From Cyanophora paradoxa (lineage: Eukaryota > Glaucocystophyceae > Cyanophorales > Cyanophoraceae): 56,486 bases of DNA. Position numbers and translations under genes: made by a program. Below, in pieces: positions 41,397-52,867 of the stretch. The notes beneath the pieces were generated by a model, which saw only the letters and a program-made list of their open reading frames with translations, did no database searches and was not told the origin of the DNA. Where the stretch lies: assembly GCA_004431415.1 (NCBI GenBank), contig QPMI01000315.1, forward strand, positions 1-56,486. Reading direction: 5' to 3'. The number at the start of each line of letters is the position of its first letter. Position 1 is the stretch's first letter.

Positions 41397-44300
41397 TTGA
41401 AGGCCCGGCCCGGCTCGGCGCGCCGCGGCCGCGGTCCCGCGGCCTGTGGATCCAGGAGAGCAGCTACGAGCGACGTCGGCATGCAGCTGCGGATTGTGCC
41501 TGCGGCGCAGCTGCGGCCGGGCGCAGATCCGGACTCGGGCGTTGCAATTGCAAGGCCCCTCAACTTGCATGCGCCGCTGGGAGGCGTGCTGGGCGGGCCA
41601 GCGAATGAACGTGCCAGCGGACCCCTGAATCTCGCCCCGCCGGCCAGCTCCGCCACGCTTGCTGGGGGGGACCCGCCATCCTCAGAGGTGTTGGACGCGG
41701 GGAGGCGCGGGTGGCGGCGCCTGTGGGCTCGCCTCGCGCTGCGGTTCGCGGGCGACGAGGAGGCGGACTTCCTGGCGCAGTACTGCGCGGACGCGCGCCC
41801 CCGCTTCCAGATCGCCATGTTCGTGGCCACGATTGCATCCGGTGCGCATGCGCGGCCGGCCCCGCGCCGCCGGGCCGGCGCCGAGGGGCGGGCGGGGGCA
41901 GCGTTCTGGACGGCGACGAGCCCGAACCTGACGAACCTCGTGATCCGCGTGCTGACCCTCGCGACGGCCCTCGGCTTCCTCCTCTTCGCCTGCGCGCCGG
42001 CCTCGCGCCGCGCCCGCACCCTCCCCTTCTACGCCACCATCCTCTCCGTGCGCCCCGCCGCTCCCGCCCCGCCCGGCTCCGCCCCCGCCGGCCGGGACAC
42101 CGAGGGCCGGGGCCGGGGCAGGGGATCGGCGCCCAGTTCGTCTTCTTCTTCGTGCGGCGCGCCCTCTTCGTGAACGACCGCGAGGTCGTCTGTGCGCGCC
42201 CCGCCCCGCCCCCCGCCCCGCCGCCACCGGCCGCCGCCTCGGCCTCTGAGGCGCGCGGGGCGGGGCCAGACGACTTCGTGATCTGCTACCTGCTGCTCAT
42301 GGTCCTCCTCTACCTCCACGTCCCCATGCGCGCCGCGGCGCCTCTCCTGCCCCCGGCCCTCGCCCTGAGCGCGGGGACGGACTTCGTGGGGGCGCTGCGG
42401 GCCGGGCGCCGCCAGGACCTGCTCGCCGTGGCCTCCATCCAGGCCTTCGTCGCCGCCCTCGCCCTCCTCCTCGTCGTCGCCGGCGCGCCCGCCCCCGCCC
42501 CGCCGCCCCGCCCGACCCGCCCCGACCTGACGCCGGCGCCGGCGGGGACGCAGGCGTCGCGTACGAGATGGACGTGCGGTGGCGGTTTGGGCTCGCGCGG
42601 GCGGCGGAGCGGGCGCGGCGCGAGGCCGTCGAGCGCCAGCAGCGCTCCTCCCGCCTCCTCCGCAACCTCCTCCCGGACCCCGTGCGTCCCGCGCGCGGGC
42701 CCCGGCGGGCCCCGCCCTGCGCCCCGCGGGACTTCGAGCGGGGGCGCCGGGCAGGTGATCGAGGCGATCCGGGAGGGGACTGGCCGCGGATCAACCGCGT
42801 GCACGCGCACGCCGCCGTCGTCTTCGTCTCGGCGGAGGGCGGGCGGAGGCGGCGGGGGCGCCGCGGGCCCCGCGCGAGGCGCTGGCGGCGGCGGGGCGGC
42901 TGGCGGAGCTGCTCGAGGCGGTGGCGGAGGCGCACGGCCTCCTCAAGATCAAGTCCATCGGCCTCACCTTCATGGCCCGCCCACCCCGCCCCGCCCGCCC
43001 CCCGCCCCGCCCCGCCGGCCCCGCCGACCGGGCGGCGCGCGGGGCGCAGGGCGTCGTCGGCGTCGGCTTCGCGGCGGAGGCGGAGGCGGCGGGGCCGGGG
43101 AGGGCGAGGAGGAGGAGGAGTGGGCAGCGGAGGGCGCCACGCCGCCCGCGCCGCCGCCTTTGCCCTCGACGCCGTTGAAGCCGCCCGCCGCGAGGGCTTC
43201 CCCGCCGCCCGCGCCGGCCTCTTCCCGTCCGCCCGCCCCCGGCCCCGCCCCGCCCCGCCCGCCCGACGCGGCCGCAGGGGCGCGCTGGTGTCGGGCGTCA
43301 TCGGCTGCCGCCTCGCCTTCGACGTCTTCGGCGACGCCTGCAACCTCGCCCAGCGGTGCCCCCGCTAGCCCGCCCCCTCGCGCGCGTCCGTCGCGAGCGG
43401 GGGCGGGCGGGGCAGGATGTGCGCGCACGGGGAGGCGGGGCGGGTGCACCTGCCGGCGGCGGCGCGGGATGCGATGCTGGCGGCCGGGGCGGCCGGGGCG
43501 CTGCGCTTCAGCGAGCCGGCGGCGACGGCGCTCAAGGGCCGGGGCACCTGGGAGACCTGCTTCGTCTCCCGCGCCGGCGGCATCGGCGCCCTCGAGCCCT
43601 CCCCCGTCGACCTCGCCACCGCCGCCAGCCCCGCCAGCGCCGGCGCCGTCTCGTTCCGCGCGGTGAGCGTCGGCCACAGGGGCGAGTTCGTCGCGGGGAT
43701 CCCCTCGGGGCGCTCCGTCGGCTCGTCGCGGCGGGGCGGGGGCGCGAGCGGGCGGCGGGGGACGGCGGGGGCGGCCTACCTCCCCTCGCGTGCCCTCGTC
43801 GCCCGCCTCTCGCCCGGGCACTCCCTCCGCCACGCCCCCGGGGTGCCCCCGGGGGGCGACGAGGGGGACCCCGAGGACCCCGCCTCGCCCCGCCGCCCCT
43901 CCTCCTCCCGCAGCCCCGCGCACGTCGCCTGGAGCGGCGTGGAGGCCCCCGCCAAGGGCCCCGCCCCGCCCGCCCCCGGCGGCGGAGGAGGGGCGAAAGC
44001 CTCGCCGCGCCCCGGCGAGGACAAAGAGGACACGGGCGCGGCCGCCGACGGGGCGCCACGCTGCCGGCCTCCGCCGCCGCCGGCTTCCTCATGGGCCCCG
44101 CCGCCCGCGGGCACGCCCTCCCGACGCCGGCGCCGAGCCCCTCGCCGCCCGCAGCAGGGGCCCCGCGCCGCCGTGGGGCGCCGAGGCCGATGCCGAGGCG
44201 GCCGGGCGGCGCCGCTGGTGGCGCCTCGCCTTCTCCGAGCGCGACGAGGAGGCGGCCTTCTGGGGGCGACCCGCCGGGCGAGCCCCGGCGCCCTGCGCGC

Positions 44301-46195
44301 TCTCATCGCCGCCCTCGCCCTCCACTCCCTCCTCATGCCCGTGCGCCGCCCCGCGCCCCGCGGCCCCCGCCCGCCTCCCCTCCCCTCCGACGCCCCGCGC
44401 GCGCAGCTCCTCGTGCACATCGCCAACGACCTGCACGAGGAGACGCGCCTGGGCGCGCGCTACGCCGTGCGCGGGGCCTGCCTCGTGCCGCTCGTCGCCC
44501 TCCTCCTGCGGCCGCGCCTGCCGCGGGGCGCCCTCGGGACGCTCGCCCTCCACGCCGCCGCCGCCGCCGCCGCGCTGCCGCCGGCCCTCGACTACTGCCT
44601 GCTGCACCCCGGCGGCCCCGCCGCGGGGCCCCTCTCTTGGGCGGCCCTCACCGTGCGCCCCCCGCCCCCCCGCGCCCCCGCGAGACGCGCCTCAGCGGCG
44701 CCTCACATCGCGCGCAGATGACGGACGCGGACGCCTGCTTCGCGACGATCTTCGTCTGCACGCTCGGGCAGCTGCCGCTGCCCCAGAAGCTCCCCTGGGG
44801 CGCCCTGCCCCTCCTCGCCTCCGCCGTCCCCGCCGCCGCCCGCGGTGCCACCGCCGACCGCAAGGTGCGCCCCCGCGCGCCCGGCGGCGAGCGGCGTCGA
44901 GCGGGATCGGGGGGCGGGGCAGATGATCCCGGTGTGGCTGGGGACGGTGGCGCTGGCGATGTGGGGCGTCGCGTTCCTGCGGGAGCGCGAGGCGCGGCGG
45001 CGCTTCCTGCTGCGCAACAGCGCGCGGCGGGCGGCGCGGGCGGCGGCGGAGGCCGGGGCCGAGGCGGACGCCCTCGTCGACCTCTGCCTCCCCCGCGCCG
45101 CCCTCGGCCTCCTCCCCGCATCCGGGTCCGCCCCCGCGCCCCCGCGCCCCGCCCCGCCCTGCCCCGCACCGCCCCCGACGCGGACGGCAGGCGGGAAGCG
45201 GTGGAGTTCGAGCGGGTGGCGGTGCTGCAGAGCGACATCGTCGGCTTCTCGGGCATCGCCCCCCGCACCGACGCCCCCCGCCTCGTCGACGCCCTCAGTG
45301 CGGCCCCGCCGCCCCACCCGTCCCGCCCCCGCCCTCACGCGTGCCCCGCCAGACGCCCTCTTCGCCGCCTGCGACGAGATTGCCGAGCGCTACGGCGTGC
45401 AGACCCTCCGCACCGTCGGCGGTGCGGGGGCATGCGGGCGAGGGCCCGCGCGCGGGCGCTCGCGGCTGACGGGGGCCCGGGCGCGCAGACGCGTGGGTGG
45501 GCGTCGTGGGCCTCGACCGCCCCGCCGGCCCCCGCGAGCTGGCGAGCCTGCTGCGGGCCGCGCACGAGATGCGCGCCGCCTACGCCCGCACCCGCCTCCT
45601 CGCGCGCCAGCCCGGCGTCGATCCCGAACTCGCCTCGCCCGCCTGTCCGTGCGCCTCGCCCGGCGCCGGCCGCGAGTGGACCCACGAGACCGTCCGCCCT
45701 CGCCCCCTCCTCTCTCCCGCCGCGACCCCCTGTGCCGGCCGCTGAGCGCGCGGCGGGCGGGGGGCAGCTGACGGCGCGCTTCGGAGTGGGGCTGGGGCGG
45801 GCGGCGGGGGCCGTGGTGGGGGCGCGGCGGTGGACGTGGGAGCTGCTCGGCCCCGCCGTCGAAGAGGCGGCCGCAATGGAGCGCAGCTCCCTCCCGGCCG
45901 CTGCCTCGTCCGCTCCGCCCCCGCCCCCGCCCCCCGCCCCCGCCCGCACGAACGGGGCGCCTCACGCGCGCGCGCGCAGGTGGCGGCGGAGGCGGCGGCA
46001 CTGGTGGCCGGCGAGTTCGACTTCGAGGCGGGGCCCGGGGGGGCCACCCTCCTCGTCGCCCCCCGCGACGCCCCGCTCCTCCCGCCCGCCCAGAAGCACC
46101 CGCACGCCTCCACCCGCGACCCGGCCCCGGCCCTCGGCCCCGCGCCGGCCGCCCTGGAGCAGCCCGGCGGCCTCGGGCCGAGCCCCTCCTTCTGA
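41397..46195 (+). CDS. Transmembrane class III adenylyl cyclase with swapped C2-like/C1-like domain order
   Basis: A cytosolic N-terminus is followed by hydrophobic helices (LVIRVLTLATALGFLLFAC, VICYLLLMVLLYLHV, LLAVASIQAFVAALALLLVV). Cyclase domain I (about 42580-43570) contains LLRNLLPDPV, HAHAAVVFVS, LLKIKSIGLTFMA, GALVSGVIGCRLAFDVFGDACNLAQR and ALKGRGTWETCFVS. It lacks both metal Asp residues but has the adenine-selecting Lys (codon 42951), the Asp of FDVFG and the catalytic Asn/Arg, so it is C2-like. A second membrane set (about 44280-45000) follows. Domain II (about 45190-46060) contains VLQSDIVGFSGIAP (metal Asp codon 45234) and, across an intron, TLRTVGDAWVGVVGLD with the second metal Asp, so it is C1-like. 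The pair should form one ATP-cyclising site. Start 41397 or 41481. Intron borders are approximate. Confidence 0.85.
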
Positions 46196-46528
46196 GGGCC
46201 TGCCGCCCTGCACGGAGGACCTTCCTCGAGGACTGCATCGGACTGCACATTGGGCGGGCGATGCAGTCCGACGCGTACGGCCCGGACAGTGTTGTCCGCA
46301 CGCGTTGGACGGTTGCACTACGGCACGTGCCGCTGTGTAGCTGTGTTGCTGGATCTAGAAAAAAGAGCCACTGACTTGCCGCGCGCGTCAGTTGGGTCCG
46401 GGGAAGGGAATTTAATCATGTGAACGGGACTGTTGCACTGCAGTGGCTTGGCATTCACAGCGCGCACAAGACTCGCACAAAATGGGCGGGGGGGCTGCAG
46501 TTTGGCAGCCCCGTGCGGGACTGCACTG
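46196..46528. other. Convergent intergenic region, cyclase and zinc-binding protein
   Basis: About 330 bp between two facing stop codons, holding both 3' UTRs. It contains an imperfect repeat of a ggactgca/gactgttgcactgca theme and a short A run (gaaaaaagag, about 46358). No coding or RNA gene was seen. Confidence 0.45.
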
Positions 46529-48436
46529 TCACTGCACGGCCTTGGTCTTCTTTCCGCCCTTGGTGTCCTTGGACTTGGCGGCCTTGGGGGCCGCCGTCTT
46601 CTTGGTCTTCTTGCCCTTGGAGACGCCGGCGCCCAGGAGGCGCGCGGCCTTGGTGCCGAGGAGGCGGGGCGCAGCGAGGGCCATGAGGCCCTTCATGCCG
46701 GTGGCCTTTCTGGGGCGGAGGCCGACTTCACGACCGGCGCCTCTGCGGCGTCGAGCTCGGGCGCTGCCCCCTCCTCGTCCGAGGAGACCTCGATGGGGTC
46801 GTCCCTGAGGGCAGAGCGGGTAAGGAGAGGGAGCAGGGGTGGGGGAAGGGGGGTGAGGGGGGGGGGGGGGGGGGGGGGCGGGGAAGGAGACGGAGGGGCG
46901 GCAGACCCGGTGGCGGAGGCGTTGTCGGACTCGTCCGAGGAGATCACGGTGGCCTTGCGGCCACCCGAGCGGCGCTTTGGCGTATCCCTGCGGGCTGGTA
47001 TTGAGGAGCGATGGAGCATCCGGTAGCAAGAAAGAGGGACGCACTCGTCGTCGTCCTCGGGCAGCTGTGGCGCAGGCGGGGCCGCAATCGGGGCAGGCGG
47101 GGCCGGCATCACCAGGCAGGACTTGGGGCCGGACTGCAGAGTGGCCGTGCCGTTCCTGCAGGGACGGCGGTGGGCACACGAAAGCAAACAGACGCGGGAG
47201 AGGGGTGGAAAGTGCCCACCGGAATGCGTCGTAGAGGGCGTCAAGCGCCTGGGTCTTCTCGTCCTTGGCCGTGATCACGTACTCCCGAGTGTACTGCTGG
47301 GGGATGAAGTGGACGTGGCCATCTGGGGGAGAGCTCAGCAAGGGCAGACTGAGGCAGAGCACGGAGAGACCCACGAACCCTTAAGGTCCGACTCAAAGGT
47401 AGTGTAGACGAGCTGAATCTTATCGCCGGCCTGGTAGTCGAGCTGGTAAACTTGGCTGCGGCCAGGGGACTTCTTGTAGGGATGGAAGGTTGCAGTGCAC
47501 CTGAGCAGGAGGGGTCAAAACAGCATCGGAGAGGCGGAGGGACCAGCAGAGGGACGCGCCCATCGGCGGAAGCAACCAGCACGTTGTGGAACGTGTATTG
47601 GTTCGAGTGGACGTACTCGCCCGGCAGGCACTCGAGGACGACGACCGCACCATTGATTCCAGCCCCAGACGTTCGCACCGGCCGCCGCTTGCAGCTGCTT
47701 GTCCGTGCAGCGATTGCAGCCGCGCCGCGAGGCGAGGTTGTGACTGCCAGCAGGCGGAATCGATCCCGCAGCAGCCGGCTGCCCGTGCTCTGCGATTGAG
47801 CGCTGTGAGCTCGCATCGCAAGTCGAGCACTTGGTGCGCCTCGCGGACCGACGTGTACAGGCGCTGAGGCGGCGGTCGCGGCTTCCGCGCGCGCAGCGAT
47901 GCTCTGCAGCTCCGGCTCATCTGCGACAGCGTATACACGTAGCGAAAAGGTAAGTTTCGAAGGCTTCGAAAGCATAATGACCGCGTACCACGTAAGCGGT
48001 TCTTTTCACAGGATGCAGTTGCGTGGTGTGCCACCACCTTCGCCGGGCCGAAGCGCACGAAGTGGGCAGCGCAGAGGTCACAGCCCCACACGTCTTTGCT
48101 GCCGGTGGCTTTGCTCTTCTGCTGACAGTCCCCGCACTCAGGCCGCTCGCTGAACGCGTGGGCGCCGCTGGTCGAGCTGCGGGTTCCTCCAGGGCGACCT
48201 ACGCTGGCTGCAGGCGCGGGGGCGCGACATCCTGGCACATGACTGTACAGCGCGTCCCTCGTGCAGAAGTGCTGGGCGCAGTGCAGGCACTTGCCGCCGT
48301 ACAGCTTGCGGGAGCCACCGCAGCTGGGCGAGTCGCACGGCCCGTCGCCGGCTCGATGTCCGCTCCTATGACGATGCCGACCGGTGGCTGTGCGCCACCG
48401 CTGCCGCGTGGGCGTCCTTGCGGCAGCATCAAGCAT
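46529..48436 (-). CDS. Unrecognised zinc-binding, acidic/basic protein, probably nuclear
   Basis: No family was recognised. From the start near 48436 (MLDAAARTPTRQRWR) two Cys/His clusters appear: CDSPSCGGSRKLYGGKCLHCAQHFCTRDALYSHVPGC and CGDCQQKS...WGCDLCAAHFVRFGPAKVVAHHATASC. Both end in a C-x2-C...H-x3-5-C/H pattern like paired zinc fingers. After an intron come REAHQVLDLRCELTALNRR and a possibly globular part (VVVLECLPGEYVHSNQYTFHNV, SQVYQLDYQAGDKIQLVYT, DGHVHFIPQQYTREYVITA). Acidic Ser clusters follow (VISSDESD, IEVSSDEEG), resembling casein kinase 2 or SUMO-interacting patches, and a Lys-rich tail (KKTKKTAAPKAAKSKDTKGGKK). This mix suggests DNA or chromatin binding, but that is inference. 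One intron contains a run of 22 C on the coding strand. Confidence 0.6.
46857..46878 (+). repeat. Homopolymer of about 22 G
   Basis: An uninterrupted G run (C on the coding strand) inside the polypyrimidine tract of an intron of the zinc-binding protein gene. Its exact length is likely to be unreliable in sequencing and variable between individuals. Confidence 0.85.
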
Positions 48437-49109
48437 GCGGCGCTGTTCCCGCGCAAAGGCTCGGTACGCTTAAAGACTTTCCTCAGGGTAAGTTAACGCA
48501 CTCTCCAATGCGATTGGCTAGCGCGCGGGGCGTCCTCCTACACGACCGCGCTCGCGCCCGGCCTCGCTCCCGCTGTACAGAATGTCGGGCATGATGCAAG
48601 CATTGACCACGAACTGGTCTGGCCCGTATATCTGCTCCCTGTGCGTCGCTGGACCCATTTTTGTCCCGGGTGTTGGTGCCTGTTCCTGGATCACCCTTTG
48701 GTCGGACGGGACCGGGAGACACGGTTTCGGGGTCCCCTGGGGACGCGCTTTCAGGACGTACCGCGCGGCCCGGGTTTTGCGGAGGTCGGGGAAATGGGAT
48801 TTGGGGTAGGGTTGGGCCCGAGGGACAGGGACAGGGGAAGTGATTTTCCCTTCCCCAATAGCTTAGCTGCATTTTCTGTGCAGATCGCAGTAGTCACATA
48901 AAGCGAACAGAAGCTTAAGCTTGTGGCCTACCCTAGGCCTTGGTGTGGTCCCTCAGGGGTTGTCTCCTGACATTTGAAAGAGTGCGCGCTTCTTCCCTCC
49001 TCCCCTTCTGAGCTTCCCTTCCTCCCAGTCCAGGTCCCTCCTGTTTTCGAGGAAGAGAACGATCTCTCTTCGTCCACGGACAGCGGGAGGGGAAAGCGGG
49101 GGCCGCCCC
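48437..49109. other. Intergenic region, no confident gene
   Basis: About 670 bp between the zinc-protein start and the stop of the hydrolase/UBA gene. Plus-strand frames over 48580-48900 exist but carry no recognisable motif and no intron signature. The stretch near 48800 (gggatttggggtagggttggg) is G-rich. It probably holds the zinc-protein promoter and the downstream gene's 3' UTR. Confidence 0.45.
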
Positions 49110-52100
49110 TCACTCGGGGGAGGCGAGGAGGGCGCTGACGGCGCGGTCGACGTCGCCGCCGGCGGCGCGGAGGGCGGCGAGGGCGCGGGGGGCGTCCCCG
49201 AAACCCATCTCCGCCATCGCCGCCAGCTGCGCGCCGTAGTCCGCTTCCTCGGGCGCCCCCGCCGCCTCGGGGGCGCTCCCCTCCGCACCCTCCCCCTCGC
49301 CCTTCCGCCGCGGGGGCGAGGCCTCCCCGTCTGGCGCCGGCTGAGCGGCGGGGCGAGCAGCGGACGAGGCGGGGCGGGGCGGGGGCACCGGAGTCGGGGC
49401 GGAAGCGGTAGGCGCGGAGCTCGGGGGTGTCGGGGCTCTCCGCCGCGTCCACCCAGGGGAGCACCAGCCCCCGCCCGCCCCCGCCTGGCCCCCAGCAGGC
49501 GGCCCCGCCGGCCCCGCCGCCGCCGCGGGGCCCGCCCTGAGCCCCGTCGGCCAGGGGCGGGGGCGGGGGTGGCGGGGCGGGGCGAGGGCGCACGGGGTCG
49601 GCCTCGCGGCGGGCAGGCCGCGCGCGTTCTCCACCGGCGGCGCGTGCGTCGGGCTGCCCGCGGTCAGAGGAGGAGAGGGGCCGGGCGGGGCGGGGCGGGC
49701 GGGCGGGCCTGCCGCCGCGGAAGAGGAAGGCGACGGCGCGCTCGACGGAGCCCCGCGCCGACTTGAGCGCCTGCACCAGCACCTCTGCGCCCGCCCGCCT
49801 CAGCGCCTCGCCGGCTCGAGAGGGCGGGGCGGGGCGGGCCCTCGGCCTCCTGGAAGCCCATCTCGCGCATGGTCGAGACGGCGGCGTTGTACTTGCCCTC
49901 CTCCCCGCGTACGTCAGCGGCCCGTCGTCCCGCTCCGAGTCCTCCCCCTCCCCGGCCCCCGCCCCCGCCCCCCGCCGCCGCCGCCGCCGCCGCCCCGGGG
50001 TCCGACCCCCGCGCCCGCGCCGCCGCCGGCCCGCCGGGCGCGTCGCCTCCCGACCAGCGGCGCGCGGCCTCCTCGATCTGGGGCGGGGCGGGGGGGGGCG
50101 GGGTGAGGAGGGGGCGGGGGCCGGGGGCGGCGGGCGGGGCGGGCCTGGACGGCGTCGAGGAAGGAGGCGGAGAGGAGCTCGACGGCCGTCTCGAGGTCGC
50201 CCCCCGCCCGGTGCACCGCCTGCGCCCCGCTCGAGCCGCCCCGCACCCCGGGGGCGGCGGCGGCGCGCACGCGGAGCGCCGCCCGCTCGTCCACGAAGCC
50301 CATCTCGCGCAGCATCGCCAGCTGCACCGCCGCCCCTCGGCCCCGGCCCCGGCGGTGGCGGGGCGGGGCGGGGGCACCTGCTCGGCGTAGGCGCCGGGGT
50401 CGACGGTGGGAGGGCGCGGTGGAGCCCGGGGCCCCGGCGGGGCGGAGCCGGGGCGCACGCCGCCCCGCCGCCCCGCCAGCGACTCGGCGGGTCGTCTGCG
50501 CGCCCGGCGGTGAGGCGCGGAGGCGGCGGGCGTGCGGGACGGGTGCGGGGCGGGGCGGGCGCGCCCTCCTCGCCGGCGAGCATGGCGGCGGGGTTGCGGA
50601 GGAACGAGGGGCGCTCCCGCGGCGCCCCCGCCGCCCCGGAGCCGCCCGCCGAGCCGCTCGCCCCCGGCGTCGCGCTCTGCGACCGCTGCGAGCGCATCTC
50701 CGGCGGGCACGCTGCGCCACCCGTCGGCCTAGGCGGCGGCGGCAGCAGCGGGACGAAAGGCGCACTGAAGCGGGCCTTCTCGATGGCGAGGTCGCGGGGC
50801 GGGCCGGCGCCGCGCTCGTCCATGGAGCAGAGGAACATCTGCACGGGCTGCACCACGTCGTCCTCCAGGTCGAAGTTGTTGTGGTCCATCGTCTCCGACA
50901 CCGCCAGCCGCTTCATGATGCTGCGCCCCGCCCCGCCCCTCAGCCCCGCCCCGCCCTGCTCCGCCCGCGCGTCGCGCCTCGGGCAGAGGTTGTAGAGCGT
51001 CTCCGCCTGCGTCCACGGGATGAGCCGGTCCTGAGCGCCCCCGCCCCGCGGTCAGTGGAGCGCGGGGACTCCGGGGGCCCCGCGCCGGCCGCACGAGACG
51101 GCCGTGGATGATAAGGACGGGGCAGTGGACCTGCGCGGGCGGGGCCGGGCGGCTCGGTCGGGCGCAGGGCCGGCGGGGGGCGCGGCGGGCCCGGGGCGCG
51201 CACGTTCTGGATCTCCTCGTCGGACTTGAAGCGGTCCGAGATGAGGTACTGGGCCGCCGCCCCCATGAGGTGCCTGCGGGCCCCCGCCTGAGGCGCCGGC
51301 CGCGGGGCGGGGAGCGGGGGGCGGCGGACTTGACGACGGCGCGGATGGAGGTGTAGGGGGAGAGGAGGATGAGGGCGCGGAAGTCGCCGTTCACCGCGAT
51401 CTTCGTGCACGGGCCCGTCCCGATCGACCGCCCGAACAGGATGCTGCCGCCCCCGGGCCCCGCCGCGCCCCTCAGCCCGGCGGCGCGGCGCCGGCGGGCG
51501 AGCCGGCCGCACATGTTCTTCTGGTCGAACTTGAGAACGTTGACCTGCGCGCCGGCGCCGTGAGGCCGCGGCGCGGCGCGGCGCTCTGCCGGCGTCCGGC
51601 GGCAGCGGGGCGCACGCAGTACGTCACGACGCGGTTCAGCGCGTCGTTCACGTTCGCCTCGTTCGGGCGGCCCGGGAAGCAGCCGTACCTGCGGCCGGCG
51701 CTCGCCGCGTGCGGCGCCGCGACTCGGCAGCGAAGCGCGTCGCACCCCGGATACTCGACCGCGATGATGTGGCACTGCAGGCGGCGGGCGTGCGTCAGCG
51801 CGCTGCGAGCGGCGCGCGAGCTGCACCCCGGAGCCGACCTGGAGCGAGAAGCGCAGGGCCATCATAAGCGGCCGCGAGCACCCAATGTCCTCCGCATTGC
51901 CGTGCATGTAAATCTGGCGGGGCGTCAACCGCGCTCGCCGGCCTGGCGGGGGACGCGGGCGGTGGAGGCGTACGAGGAGGTACCGCGCGCCGCCGGGGAC
52001 AGGCAAGACCAAGCAAGGCGAAGGCGGGTCTCCAATCCAGCACAACTCGCCGGGGAAGCTGTTCTCTTCATAGAACGGCGATGGAGCCGGGAAGAGGACC

Positions 52101-52422
52101 TGCGGCGCTCTGGCGTTTCAGCGGACGCGCTGTCGCCGAGCTTCGAGGATGCCTGGCACGACTCGGCAGGAGCGTGGGACCCTAGCGATCCCCGGGGACC
52201 GCAGCCGACCGCGGTCTAGGAGGTCGTGCTCCGAATGGCCGGGGTGCGAAGGATGCGGGGGCACTGTCGGGCCACGGAGCGCGTGCAGACCTTGTTAATC
52301 GGCGAGACCTCATCGAAGTCGAAGAGCGGTCTTGCGGGTCGTACGTGAGAAAGCGCGGGAGCAGGACGCGCAGGAAGGAGACGCACTTCTTTTTCTTCGG
52401 CAAGAACATCTTCGCTCTGCAC
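49110..52422 (-). CDS. ABHD17-type alpha/beta hydrolase, apparently fused to three UBA domains
   Basis: The N-terminal part (from about 52420; start uncertain) has PSPFYEENSFPGELCWIG, then the oxyanion-region motif IYMHGNAEDIGCS (about 51915-51875). The nucleophile motif is ILFGRSIGTGPCTKIAV (about 51445-51400). FRALILLSPYTSIRAVVKS, AQYLISDRFKSDEEIQNV, VHCPVLIIHGR and QDRLIPWTQAETLYNLC (acid Asp) follow, then the catalytic His in SETMDHNNFDLEDDVVQPV (about 50905-50860). ABHD17 enzymes depalmitoylate membrane proteins. The reading then continues without a clear stop into Pro/Ala linkers and three UBA-like domains: LAMLREMGFVDERAALR (about 50330), VSTMREMGFQEAEG (about 49870), and LAAMAEMGFGDAPRALAALRAAGGDVDRAVSALLA, which ends at 49110. 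The fusion could instead be two adjacent same-strand genes. Confidence 0.72.
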
Positions 52423-52867
52423 GAAGTTCGGCGGAAGGTACCCTAACGCGCGTTGACCTGCCGCGACCCCGATCTCCGGCTACGTTGCGCTGACGGCCTA
52501 CAAGCTGTGCTGAAAGCCCGCGGCTCGACTCTGGAGCGGCTCGCTGCGCAGAACTGTACCCAGCTGCGCCAATTGGGGTACAAAACAAAAGTGGACTTCG
52601 TGCGCTCATGCAGCGTAGCTGCGCAAATGCATTGCATTTGCGGAATGCGAGCGCTAGCTGTTGCGCATGCGCGTGCACGTGCGCGTGTTCGCGCACGTCA
52701 ACGTTCACTGCAGGTGCAGCGCTCCCGGACCGCAAAAGGTTCACGAAATCGCCACTAGCCGCATGCGCAAGTGCAACTGTCGGCAAGGGAGGGGTGGGCC
52801 GATGCGGATTCAGAAAGCGGGCAATGTACAGGGGGTGGCTCGGGCGGGGCCGGCGCCGGCTGGCGCT
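52423..52867. other. Intergenic region between two same-strand genes
   Basis: About 445 bp between the 5' end of the hydrolase gene and the stop of the upstream Pro-rich gene. It is of moderate GC, contains gcgcatgcgcgtgcacgtgcgcgtg-like alternating purine/pyrimidine sequence near 52665-52690 that could adopt Z-DNA, and has no convincing coding exon. Confidence 0.4.

Noticed and set aside
48795..48825. G-rich stretch resembling interstitial telomere repeats
   Set aside because: The T/G units are irregular (tttgggg, tagggtt) and not repeated in tandem beyond two or three copies.
48580..48900. Small plus-strand gene in the 48.5-48.9 kb gap
   Set aside because: Overlapping short frames have no motif, no plausible intron signature and no paralogue in the window.
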